From Microtetraspora glauca (GTDB lineage Bacteria; Actinomycetota; Actinomycetes; Streptosporangiales; Streptosporangiaceae), in NCBI GenBank assembly GCA_001570385.1, contig BBYL01000021.1, positions 1-64,000 on the forward strand: 64,000 nucleotides of DNA. Reading direction: 5' to 3'. Of this stretch, positions 1 through 7,253 are shown one piece after another. The position numbers and the translations under genes were made by a program. Every line of letters begins with the position of its first letter. The first letter of the stretch is position 1. The notes under the pieces were generated by a model. That model saw nothing but the letters and a program-made list of their open reading frames with translations, was not told where the DNA came from and searched no databases.

Positions 1-483
1 CGATCCCGGGGTGGACTGTCCACCAAGATTCACCTGGTCGCCGATCGGCGATGCCGTCCGATCGCCCGGCTCACCTCTCCCGGCCAGCACGGTGATTGCC
101 CACGGTTCATTCCACTGATGAAGTCCGTCCGTATCCTGCGCCGTGGGCTCGGGCGGCCCCGCACGCGACCGGCCCGGGCGATGGCCGACAAGGCCTACTC
201 CTCCCGAGCCAATCGCCGCTACCTGCGCCGACGTGGCATCAAGGCGGTCATCCCCGTCAAGAAGGACCAGCAGGCCAACCGGCAGAAGCTCGGTTCCAAG
301 GGTGGGCGGCCGCCCGCGTTCGATCGTGAGCGCTACAAGGAGCGCAACACCGTCGAACGCTGCGTCAACAAGCTCCGCCAGAATCGCGCCGTGGCGACCC
401 GGTACGACAAGCGGGAGCTTATCTACCAGGGCACTCTCGATGTTGCCTCGATCCGGATCTGGCTCCGCGACCCAGTCACATGA
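1..483 (+). mobile_element. IS5-family transposase, 3' part (cut by window edge)
   Basis: The reading frame is open from the first base and ends at a TGA. It encodes the C-terminal half of a DDE transposase of the IS5 type. Recognisable pieces are STKIHLVADRRCRPI near the start, the motif ADKAYSSRANRRYLRRRGIKA with a catalytic-region Asp, and RYKERNTVERCVNKLRQNRAVATRYDK holding the conserved Glu region. The N-terminus lies outside the window, so it cannot be said whether the element is complete. It stops 14 bp from the end of the serine hydrolase gene on the other strand. Confidence 0.85.
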
Positions 484-497
484 TCACGGGACACGCC

Positions 498-1679
498 CTA
501 GTTGTATTGACGCTCGCAGGGGTCGGCGGGCGGCTTGCCGATGCTCACCAGGAGGGAGTTCTCGATGAACTGGCGTGCCTGCTTGCCCACGTTCTCGGCC
601 TGGGTGATGGTGCCGGTCACCGCGACCCGCTTCTTCGGCACGTAGACCTGGAACGCGCCGAAGAAGCCGTTGTGCCCGTAGGCGGTCTCGCCCGCCACAG
701 TCAGCCGGGTGACGCCGAGACCGTACGGCGAGCCGGCCTTGATGCTCTGCGGGGTGCTGCGCAGCATCGTCTGGAGCGTCGTCGGACGCTTGAAGACCCT
801 GCCCTCGAACAGTCCGCGCATGAACCGGTTGAGGTCGGCCGCCGTGGAGACCAGGCCGCCCCCGCCGAAGGTGTCGAACGTCGGGTTGTAGTCGTAGGTG
901 TCGCGCTCGCCGAGGTAGTTGTGGGCGCGCGGGCCGCGGTGCGCCTCCCGCCCTTCGAGGTAGGTGCGGTCCATCTTCAGCGGCCGCAGCAGCATCGACC
1001 GGTACAACCGGTGCAGCGGTTTGCGTGCGGCCTTCTCGATGACGAGCCCGGCCAGGACGTAGCCCGTGTCGGAGTAGTGGTAACCCCTGCCGGGCGCGAA
1101 GTAGGGCTTGCCCGAACGCAGTGCCCAGTCCACCAGCTCCCGGGGCTTCCAGGTCTTGTGCGGGTGATCGAGCACGTACTGAAACCATTTCTCGTTCTGC
1201 ACGTAGTCGTACAGCCCGGCGGTGTGGTCGAGGAGTTGCCGGACGGTGATCCGGGATCCGTACGGGATGCGCGCGACCAGCTTCCGGTCCAGGTATCTGC
1301 CGATGGGAGCGTCCAGGCGCAGGTCGCCGCGCTCGGCGAGCCGGAGCGCGACGGCCGCGGTCATCGTCTTGGTGACGCTGGCCGTCCGGAAGGCATCGGA
1401 GGTGCGCAGGGCGCGTCCGCCCAACTCGTACACGCCGGCCGCGCCGTGGAAGCTCCGGCCTGGCCCGGTCACGGCGAGGATCGCGCCGGGCACGGGCGGC
1501 GCGACGACGGCGTCCAGCAGGCAGCGGAGCTGCGCACTCGTGGCGTCCCGGCCCTCGGCGGAGACGGGTGCCGTCCGGGCGCTGGCCGGGACGGCTAGGC
1601 CGCCGCTGAGCACCACGCCGGCCAGGACGGCGCCGAACACCCGGGACTTCTGGACATGGTGGCTAATTTTTGACCGCAT
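498..1679 (-). CDS. Secreted serine hydrolase, beta-lactamase/D-Ala-D-Ala carboxypeptidase family
   Basis: The 393-residue product has a basic N-terminus, a hydrophobic stretch at about residues 14-31 and a PASA-type signal peptidase site near residue 34. The penicillin-binding fold motifs follow in order: SVTK (nucleophile Ser101, Lys104), YSD near residue 202 in place of the usual YxN, and a GHNG motif near the C-terminus in place of KTG. This places it in the class C/DD-peptidase-like family; the true substrate (peptidoglycan peptide, beta-lactam or small ester) cannot be told. The ATG has no Shine-Dalgarno sequence and lies inside a 39-bp element shared with the tetR start region, so TetR control is likely. 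Confidence 0.9.
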   Translation of the reverse strand: MRSKISHHVQKSRVFGAVLAGVVLSGGLAVPASARTAPVSAEGRDATSAQLRCLLDAVVAPPVPGAILAVTGPGRSFHGAAGVYELGGRALRTSDAFRTASVTKTMTAAVALRLAERGDLRLDAPIGRYLDRKLVARIPYGSRITVRQLLDHTAGLYDYVQNEKWFQYVLDHPHKTWKPRELVDWALRSGKPYFAPGRGYHYSDTGYVLAGLVIEKAARKPLHRLYRSMLLRPLKMDRTYLEGREAHRGPRAHNYLGERDTYDYNPTFDTFGGGGLVSTAADLNRFMRGLFEGRVFKRPTTLQTMLRSTPQSIKAGSPYGLGVTRLTVAGETAYGHNGFFGAFQVYVPKKRVAVTGTITQAENVGKQARQFIENSLLVSIGKPPADPCERQYN

Positions 1680-1685
1680 GGCCAG
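1647..1685 (-). promoter_or_regulatory. Putative TetR operator, copy 1, over the serine hydrolase start
   Basis: On the minus strand this 39-bp segment starts with CTGGCCATGCGGTCAAAAAT, which contains the ATG of the hydrolase, and ends with TCCAGAAG. The same 20 bases and a similar tail (about 32 of 39 positions alike) occur in opposite orientation over the tetR start. The outer arms CTGGCC and GTCCAG are inverted with one mismatch. Operator function is inferred. Confidence 0.55.
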
Positions 1686-1762
1686 GATTTAATCCAGATG
1701 GTATGAGTGAGACAAGAGGTCCGCGCGAATTCTGCGGTTTCCCGCACCAAGGAGGTGCCGCC

Positions 1763-2050
1763 ATGCCCGACTCCGGCTGGGAGGACTCCCTGCTCCCCCG
1801 AGAGCGTGATGTGCTTGCCCTGATGGCCGAGGGCTGGTCCAACACCGGCATCGCCGACCAGATGTACGTGTCGCTGAGCGCGGTCGAGAAACACGTCACC
1901 GCGGTGTTCGCCAAACTCGGGGTGCCCGCGTCGGCGGCCGGCAACCGCCGGGTGCTGGCGGTGCTGCACTACCTCGCGGCGACCGGCCGGACCGGCGAAC
2001 GGGTCAGTGAACGGCCCGGCACGGGGTGGGGGAAACCCCACAGTCGCTGA
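1763..2050 (+). CDS. Stand-alone LuxR/NarL-type helix-turn-helix protein (possibly a response-regulator remnant)
   Basis: The 95-residue product is essentially one GerE/LuxR DNA-binding domain. The core LLPRERDVLALMAEG, SNTGIADQMYVSLSAVEKHV and FAKLGV match the C-terminal half of NarL-family response regulators, and NRRVLAVLHYL matches their usual C-terminus. There is no receiver domain. The ATG was chosen because AAGGAGGT lies 6 nt upstream; an in-frame start further up lacks such a site. It sits between two divergent genes that share an operator-like element. It may be a small functional regulator or the translated end of a truncated gene. Confidence 0.65.
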   Translation: MPDSGWEDSLLPRERDVLALMAEGWSNTGIADQMYVSLSAVEKHVTAVFAKLGVPASAAGNRRVLAVLHYLAATGRTGERVSERPGTGWGKPHSR

Positions 2051-2087
2051 CCAGGGCTTGCCGCGCGACGTTCCCCAGGCTTGAATT

Positions 2088-2126
2088 CTGGCCATGCGGT
2101 CAAAAATCATTCATGACGGCCAGAAG
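2088..2126 (+). promoter_or_regulatory. Putative TetR operator, copy 2, over the tetR start
   Basis: The segment begins CTGGCCATGCGGTCAAAAAT (ATG of tetR inside) and has perfect outer inverted arms TTCTGGCC and GGCCAGAA. The first 20 bases are identical, in inverted orientation, to the copy over the serine hydrolase start. This arrangement suggests autorepression plus repression of the hydrolase by the same TetR protein. Confidence 0.55.
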
Positions 2127-2726
2127 AAGAAGGCCTCGTTCATCGAGGAGGCCCGGCGACGGCAGATCGTGGAGGGCGCCATCTCCACCATCGCCAGCGC
2201 CGGGTTGCCGCAGGCGTCGCTGGCCCGGATCGCCCAGGACGTCGGCGTCAGCAAGGGCGTGATCTCCTACCATTTCGCCGGTAAGGATGAACTGATCCAG
2301 CAGGTCGTCAACGCCCTGTTCGCCGAGACCAACCGGTTCATCAAGGCCCGGGTGGACCGGGCACCAGACGCCCCGCGCCGGCTACGCGCCTTCATCGAGG
2401 CCAGCTTCGAGTTCATGGCGGCCAACCGCGCCAACTTCGTCGCGCTGGTGGACATCTGGGGCAGCTTCGGATCGCCGGAGGCCAAGCGCCGTTTCAACGC
2501 CGACATGTACGACCCGTGCCGCCACCACCTCGAGGGCATCCTGCGGCGCGGCCAGGACAGCGGCGACTTTCGCGACTTCTCGCCGGGCACGCTGGCCGCC
2601 ACCGTCCAGGGCGCGATCGACGGCGTGATGCTCCAGTGGGTCTTCGACGAGGAGGCCATCGACCTGGCCGACTGCGCCGCCGAGCTGGTGACGATGTTCG
2701 ACCTGGCCACCCGGCGGCGGGCGTGA
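2094..2726 (+). CDS. TetR-family transcriptional regulator
   Basis: The 210-residue protein has an N-terminal TetR helix-turn-helix at about residues 20-65 (ASLARIAQDVGVSKGVISYHFAGKDELI), followed by an all-helical ligand-binding domain. No Shine-Dalgarno sequence precedes the ATG, and the start lies inside an operator-like repeat, so the message may be leaderless. The stop overlaps the GTG of the acyl-CoA ligase (GTGA), making tetR the first gene of a probable tetR-ligase-crotonase unit. The N-terminal residues MRSKI are also the first five of the divergent serine hydrolase because the DNA element is duplicated. Confidence 0.9.
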   Translation: MRSKIIHDGQKKKASFIEEARRRQIVEGAISTIASAGLPQASLARIAQDVGVSKGVISYHFAGKDELIQQVVNALFAETNRFIKARVDRAPDAPRRLRAFIEASFEFMAANRANFVALVDIWGSFGSPEAKRRFNADMYDPCRHHLEGILRRGQDSGDFRDFSPGTLAATVQGAIDGVMLQWVFDEEAIDLADCAAELVTMFDLATRRRA

Positions 2727-4309
2727 CCGCCGCGCCGCCGTTCGGCGGGAGACCGGCCGAGAACATCGCGGGGGGCCTCGGCGGGTTGCTCCGGGACCGG
2801 GCCGCCGCCGACGGCGACCGGGTGCTGTTCCGCTTCGCCGGCGTCGAGACCACCGTCGCGCAGGTGGAGGACCGGACCAACCGGCTGGCGGACGTGCTGG
2901 CCGCGCACGGCGTCCGCCGCGGCGACCGGGTCGCGGTGATGCTGGGCAACGGCGTCGGCTTCCCGGTCGCCTGGGTGGCGATCGCCAAGCTCGGCGCGGT
3001 GATCGTCCCGGTGAACCCCGGCTACCGCAGCGCCGACCTGGCCCACGTCGTCAAGGACTCCGGCGCGGTGCTGGCCCTGGCCGGCTCGGCCGCCGCAGCC
3101 GAGGCGCTGCTGGCGCTGGACTTCGGCGAGGTCGGGCTGCTCGACCCCGCCGACGCCGGGCCCGCGCCCGAACCCGTCCGGGCCGCCGGCGCCTTCGACG
3201 CGGGCGCCGAGCTGGCCGCCGCGTCCGGCGTCCACGACCTGCCCGACGTCGGCTGGGACGACCTCGTCAACCTCCAGTACACCTCGGGAACGACCGGGTT
3301 CCCCAAGGGCTGCATGCTCACCCACCGCTACTGGCTCCACCTGGCCGAGCTCGCGGCCGACGTCGCCGCCGTCACACCGGACGACGTGGACCTCACCGCG
3401 CAGCCCTTCTACTACATGGACCCGCAGTGGAACACGGTGCTGTGCCTGCTGACCGGCATCCCGCTGGTGATCCTGCCGCGCTTCTCCGCCTCGGGCTTCT
3501 GGCCGTCGGTCCGCGACCACGGCGTCACCTTCTTCTACGTCCTCGGCACGATGCCACTGCTGCTGCTCAAGCAGCCGCCCGACCCTGAACTGGACCGGGC
3601 CCACCGCGTTCGGCTCGTCCTGTGCTCGGGCATCACGCCCGCCCTGCACGCCGCGATCGAGGAGCGTTGGGGCGCGCCCTGGCGGGAAGCGTACGGCAGC
3701 ACCGAGGCTGGGGTCGTGCTGGCCGTCGGGCCCGAGGACACCGCGTGTGTTGGCACCGGCGCGATGGGACGGCCCGTCCCCGGCAAGGAGGCCAAGGTCG
3801 TTCGGGAGGACGGATCCGACGCCGCAGACGGTGAGGTCGGCGAGATCGTGGTACGCGGCGAGCCGATGCTGACCGGCTACTGGAACCGGGACGAGCCGCT
3901 GCTACGCGACGGCTGGTACCCCATGGGCGACCTCGGCTACCGGGACCCGCGCGGCCACTACCACTTGGTCGGGCGGCTCAAGGAGATGATCCGGCGCGGC
4001 AGCGAGAACATCGCCGCCGCCGAGGTGGAGGCGGTCCTGGCCGACCACCCGGCCGTGCGCGCCGCCGCCGTGGTCCCGGTGCCCGACGAACTGTTGGGCG
4101 AGGAGGTCAAGGCGTTCGTACAGACCGCCGAGCCCGTCGAGCCGCGCGAGCTGGTGGCGTACGTCCGCGCGCGGCTGGCCGACTTCAAGACGCCGAGGTT
4201 CGTGGAGTTCGTCGAGGCGTTCCCGATGACGCCGTCCGAACGCATCGCCAAGCACCTGCTGCCCGCCGGACGGGGCGGCGCCTACGACACCCGGGAGGGA
4301 ATCCGATGA
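2723..4309 (+). CDS. AMP-forming acyl-CoA synthetase/ligase
   Basis: The 528-residue enzyme belongs to the ANL superfamily and should activate a carboxylic acid via an acyl-adenylate and transfer it to CoA. Visible motifs are the phosphate loop YTSGTTGFPKG (about residue 186), YGSTEAG (about 324), GWYPMGDLG and the hinge GRLKEMIRRGSENI. The C-terminal motif reads TPSERIAKHLL: the lysine that normally follows Gly in SGK is Arg here. The GTG start overlaps the tetR stop, and the stop overlaps the crotonase ATG, so the three genes are probably co-translated. The substrate is unknown; the linked amino-acid permease suggests a betaine- or amino-acid-like acid. Confidence 0.92.
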   Translation: MTAAPPFGGRPAENIAGGLGGLLRDRAAADGDRVLFRFAGVETTVAQVEDRTNRLADVLAAHGVRRGDRVAVMLGNGVGFPVAWVAIAKLGAVIVPVNPGYRSADLAHVVKDSGAVLALAGSAAAAEALLALDFGEVGLLDPADAGPAPEPVRAAGAFDAGAELAAASGVHDLPDVGWDDLVNLQYTSGTTGFPKGCMLTHRYWLHLAELAADVAAVTPDDVDLTAQPFYYMDPQWNTVLCLLTGIPLVILPRFSASGFWPSVRDHGVTFFYVLGTMPLLLLKQPPDPELDRAHRVRLVLCSGITPALHAAIEERWGAPWREAYGSTEAGVVLAVGPEDTACVGTGAMGRPVPGKEAKVVREDGSDAADGEVGEIVVRGEPMLTGYWNRDEPLLRDGWYPMGDLGYRDPRGHYHLVGRLKEMIRRGSENIAAAEVEAVLADHPAVRAAAVVPVPDELLGEEVKAFVQTAEPVEPRELVAYVRARLADFKTPRFVEFVEAFPMTPSERIAKHLLPAGRGGAYDTREGIR

Positions 4310-5094
4310 GCACCGATCTGCGGGTGCGCCGCGCCGGCTCGGCCCTGGTGGTCGCCTTCGATCGGCCCGAGGTGCTCAACGCCTTCCGGGAGCGCACCTA
4401 CGGCGAGTTGGTCGCCGTCCTGGACGAAGCCGCCCGCGACGACACGGTGGGCGCGGTGGTGCTCACCGGCACCGGTCGCGCCTTCTCGGCCGGCACCGAC
4501 CTGAAGGAGGCCGGCGCGCAGTTGGCCGCGGGGTCCGACGCCGACCTGGTCGAACGGACCTCCGCGCTCCAGGACCTCACCCGCCGCTTCACCGACCACC
4601 CCAAGGTGATCATCTCGGCGGTCAACGGGATCGCGGTCGGTGTCGGCGTGGAGCTGGCCATCGCCAGCGACCTGCGACTGGCCGGCCACGCCGCCTCGTT
4701 CGCCTTCAAGGAGGTGCACCGCGGCCTGTTCCCGAGCAACGGGGTGCTGTACTCGCTGCCCCGCCTGGTCGGCCACGGTCGCGCGGTGGACCTGCTGCTG
4801 TCGGGCGAGACCGTCGGCGCCGCCGAGGCGTACCGCGCCGGGCTGGTCAGCCGACTGGTCCCCGACGCCGACCTGCTCGACACGGCACTGGAGCTGGCCG
4901 AACGCGTCGCCGCCGCCGCACCCACCCCGGTACGCCTGATCAAGGAGGCCATGCAGCGGGTCTGGGAGCTGGACCTGGAAGAGGTGCTCGACCTGGAGAC
5001 CGAGGGGCTGCTGGCCTGCCTGCGCGGCCGGGACGTGCTCGAAGGCGTCCAGTCCTTCATCGAGCGGCGCCCCGCCGTCTACCGCGGCGACTGA
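4306..5094 (+). CDS. Enoyl-CoA hydratase/isomerase (crotonase) family protein
   Basis: The 262-residue protein has the crotonase fold signatures: the oxyanion-hole segment GRAFSAGTDLKE, the CoA-binding stretch AVNGIAVGVGVELAIASDLRLA, and FKEVHRGLFPSNG where one of the catalytic acidic residues is expected. It would hydrate, isomerise or cleave the CoA ester made by the ligase just upstream, whose stop it overlaps by 4 bp (ATGA). Crotonases vary in chemistry, so the exact reaction is open. Confidence 0.92.
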   Translation: MSTDLRVRRAGSALVVAFDRPEVLNAFRERTYGELVAVLDEAARDDTVGAVVLTGTGRAFSAGTDLKEAGAQLAAGSDADLVERTSALQDLTRRFTDHPKVIISAVNGIAVGVGVELAIASDLRLAGHAASFAFKEVHRGLFPSNGVLYSLPRLVGHGRAVDLLLSGETVGAAEAYRAGLVSRLVPDADLLDTALELAERVAAAAPTPVRLIKEAMQRVWELDLEEVLDLETEGLLACLRGRDVLEGVQSFIERRPAVYRGD

Positions 5095-5154
5095 CCGCCC
5101 CGCGACGGGACGCCGACCGCGCCCGCCGCCCGTCCCACCCCCGTGATCAACGAG

Positions 5155-5180
5155 ACCCCGGCCCGCCCATGGGCCGGGGT
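5155..5180 (+). terminator. GC-rich hairpin after the crotonase gene
   Basis: ACCCCGGCCC and GGGCCGGGGT form a perfect 10-bp stem around a 6-nt loop, with no T-run after it. It lies between the crotonase stop and the permease start, so it could end the tetR unit or act as a partial terminator before the permease. Confidence 0.5.
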
Positions 5181-5221
5181 TCCGACCTCCCCTACCCGAA
5201 AACAGCAGGGAGCCGAACGCC

Positions 5222-6610
5222 ATGACCGGGCACGACAGCGGGGGAACGCTCCACCGCGGACTCAAACGACGGCACATGACCATGATCGGGCTCGGCGGCG
5301 TCATCAGCGCCGGCCTGTTCGTCAGCAGCGGCAAGGTGATCGCCGACACCGGCCCGGCGGCGCTGGTCGCCTACGCCCTGGGTGGCCTGATCGTCATCCT
5401 GGTGATGCGGATGCTCGGCGAGATGGCCGCCGCCCGGCCCTCGGCGGGCTCGTTCGCCGACTATGCCCGCACCGCCCTCGGCCCACGCGCCGGGTTCCTG
5501 GTGGGCTGGTGCTACTGGCTGTTTGCGATCGTCGCGGTCGCGTTCGAGGGCGTGGCGGGGGCCAAGCTGCTGCACTCCCTGTCCGGCGGCATCCCGGTGC
5601 TGCCGACGGCCGTCGCGCTGCTGGTGGCGCTCACCGCGGCCAACCTGGTCTCGGTGCGGCTGTTCGGCGAGACCGAGTTCTGGCTGGCCTCGGCCAAGGT
5701 TGTGGTGATCGTGGCGTTCCTCGGCGCCGGGACGCTGTACGCCCTGGGCCTGTGGCCGTCCGCCGGTGCCGGCGCCGGCCTCGCCACGCTGACCGAGCAC
5801 GGCGGGTTCGCCCCCAAGGGTTGGGGCGCGGTCCTCACCGCCCTCGTCACAGTGCTGTTCTCCTACTTCGGCGCGGAGATCGTCACCATCGCGGCCGCCG
5901 AGTCGGCCGAACCCGCCAAGGAGGTCGCACGGGCCACCCTGCGGGTGGTCTGGCGAGTCCTGATCTTCTACGTCGGCTCGGTGCTGGTCATCCTGGTGGT
6001 CGTGCCGTGGAACCGCGTCCCGGCCAACGGCACCGACAGCCCGTTCGCCACCGCCATCGCCGAGCTCGGCGTCCCTGGCGCGGCGACCCTGATGACCTGG
6101 GTCATCCTGGTCGCGGTCGTGTCGGTGATGAACGCCGCGCTGTACGCTGCCTCGCGCGTCCTCTGCGCGATGGCCGCCCGCGGCGACGCCCCGGCCGCGG
6201 CGGCCCGGGTGCGCGCGTCCGGAGTCCCCGCGCCTGCGCTGCTCGGCGGCGCCGCGCTCGCGCTGGTCCTGATGGCCGCCGCGTTCGCGGTCGGCGACGA
6301 CGCCTTCGACCTGCTGATCAACACCGCCGGGTTGCTGGTGCTGTTGCTCTACGTCTTCGTGGCGCTCAGCCAGCTGCGGCTGCGCCGCCGCATGGAGACC
6401 GAGTCGCCCGAGTTGCTCCGGCTGCGGATGTGGGGCTTCCCCTGGCTGAGCCGCGTCGTGGTGGCGCTGCTGGTGCTGGCGTTCGCCGCTGTCGCCTCGT
6501 CCGCCGAGGCGCTCCCAGTCGTCGGCGCGGTCGCCGCGGCCGTCGGCGGCACGCTCCTCGCCTACGAGATCAAGTCACGCCGCAAGGAGGCCACCGATGC
6601 CGTTGCGTAA
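5222..6610 (+). CDS. APC-family amino-acid permease
   Basis: The 462-residue protein has about 12 hydrophobic segments and the N-terminal signature of the amino-acid transporter (AAT/GabP-like) branch: LKRRHMTMIGLGGVISAGLF, followed by GPAALVAYALGGLIVILVMRMLGEM. It is an inner-membrane, cation-coupled permease for an amino acid or amine. AGGGAGC precedes the ATG. Its place after the ligase and crotonase genes suggests that it imports the compound they degrade, or a related one. Confidence 0.92.
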   Translation: MTGHDSGGTLHRGLKRRHMTMIGLGGVISAGLFVSSGKVIADTGPAALVAYALGGLIVILVMRMLGEMAAARPSAGSFADYARTALGPRAGFLVGWCYWLFAIVAVAFEGVAGAKLLHSLSGGIPVLPTAVALLVALTAANLVSVRLFGETEFWLASAKVVVIVAFLGAGTLYALGLWPSAGAGAGLATLTEHGGFAPKGWGAVLTALVTVLFSYFGAEIVTIAAAESAEPAKEVARATLRVVWRVLIFYVGSVLVILVVVPWNRVPANGTDSPFATAIAELGVPGAATLMTWVILVAVVSVMNAALYAASRVLCAMAARGDAPAAAARVRASGVPAPALLGGAALALVLMAAAFAVGDDAFDLLINTAGLLVLLLYVFVALSQLRLRRRMETESPELLRLRMWGFPWLSRVVVALLVLAFAAVASSAEALPVVGAVAAAVGGTLLAYEIKSRRKEATDAVA

Positions 6611-6631
6611 GAGGTCGTAACAGAATCAGCG

Positions 6632-6933
6632 GACGAGGCGTCGCCAGGAAGATCGCGCAGGCGTTGCCGCACCTGCCGGCCAAGAAGCTGTCGTGGGGGG
6701 ACTTCGTCCGGCTCACCGACACCACGATGCGACTGAAACGGCAGCTGAACGGCGACCCGACCGAACGCGTCGCGGTCACCTCCGAGGCGGACCCGCTGGC
6801 GTCGAAGGTCGCGGCGTTCGCTGATCTGCCGCCCGACCAGCGTCACGCCCAGCTCGCCGCCCTGGCCGCGATGGTGTCCCGCCGCGTGTCGGCCGCGTCC
6901 GGCGGCGACGACGATGACGACGAGGGGGAGTGA
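6632..6933 (+). pseudogene. C-terminal fragment of an unrecognised gene
   Basis: An open frame ending in SGGDDDDDEGE follows the permease. It reads as a soluble, helical segment (KIAQALPHLPAKKLSWGDF, then LTDTTMRLKRQLNGDPTERV) with an acidic tail. The only in-frame ATG is at 6727 and has no clear ribosome-binding site. It resembles the end of a larger gene whose 5' part is missing. A phage or mobile-element origin is possible but not shown. Confidence 0.4.
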
Positions 6934-6959
6934 CGCTTCCATCTCGGATACCGCGCGCT

Positions 6960-7124
6960 TCACCCGCGGCCGCCTGGGCTTCTCGGCCTGCTCTGCCTAA
7001 CCGCTGGTGAGCGAAGGGGCCCGAGGCTGTAAGCCTCGGGCCCCTCACAGCGGACGCGGCCCCAGCGATCGACGATCCGCTCCCAGTAGCCGGGAGAGTA
7101 CGCGTCCCAAACCAGCGACGTCAC
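6960..7124 (-). CDS. Short aromatic-rich ORF coupled to the peptide gene (possible second precursor or gene stub)
   Basis: The GTG start overlaps the stop of the 42-residue peptide gene in a GTGA overlap. The first 22 residues include LVWDAYSPGYWERIVDRWG, with five Trp/Tyr in 16 residues, and then the frame runs through the hairpin. It could be a second precursor, the truncated start of a lost tailoring gene, or chance. The coupling and the odd composition are the reasons to list it. Confidence 0.35.
   Translation of the reverse strand: MTSLVWDAYSPGYWERIVDRWGRVRCEGPEAYSLGPLRSPAVRQSRPRSPGGRG
7001..7053 (-). terminator. Strong two-tier hairpin ending the radical SAM/peptide unit
   Basis: A perfect 12-bp stem GGGGCCCGAGGC / GCCTCGGGCCCC surrounds a 5-nt loop. 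Outside it, CCGCTGGTGA and TCACAGCGG add an outer helix with a bulge. It is the most stable hairpin seen in this part of the window and lies where the minus-strand operon should end; it could also stop transcripts from the permease side. Confidence 0.65.
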
Positions 7125-7249
7125 ACTCCTATGTACGCCCAGCCGAAGATGCTGGCGATGTCCTGGCGTTCGCCGGCCTGTGCTGCTGCCCGGGTGAGCT
7201 GGTCCCGGCTGGATTCGATCCGTTCAGATAGCGAGACCATGGTCTCCAT
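7121..7249 (-). CDS. Putative 42-residue RiPP precursor peptide
   Basis: This small gene begins 4 nt after the stop of the radical SAM/SPASM gene; GAGG at the stop codon can serve as its ribosome-binding site. The leader is helical and charged (SLSERIESSRDQLTRA, then AGERQD) and the tail is uncharged: IASIFGWAYIGV, with Phe35, Trp37 and Tyr39 at every second position and no Cys. A charged leader followed by a short aromatic C-terminal core next to a SPASM-type maturase is the standard layout of a radical-SAM-modified ribosomal peptide. A second in-frame ATG three codons later is an alternative start. No homologue is known to me by sequence. Confidence 0.65.
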   Translation of the reverse strand: METMVSLSERIESSRDQLTRAAAQAGERQDIASIFGWAYIGV

Positions 7250-7253
7250 GGCC

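Noticed and set aside
480..1598. 372-codon plus-strand frame across the serine hydrolase gene
   Set aside because: It is antisense to a gene with clear SVTK and HNG motifs and a signal peptide.
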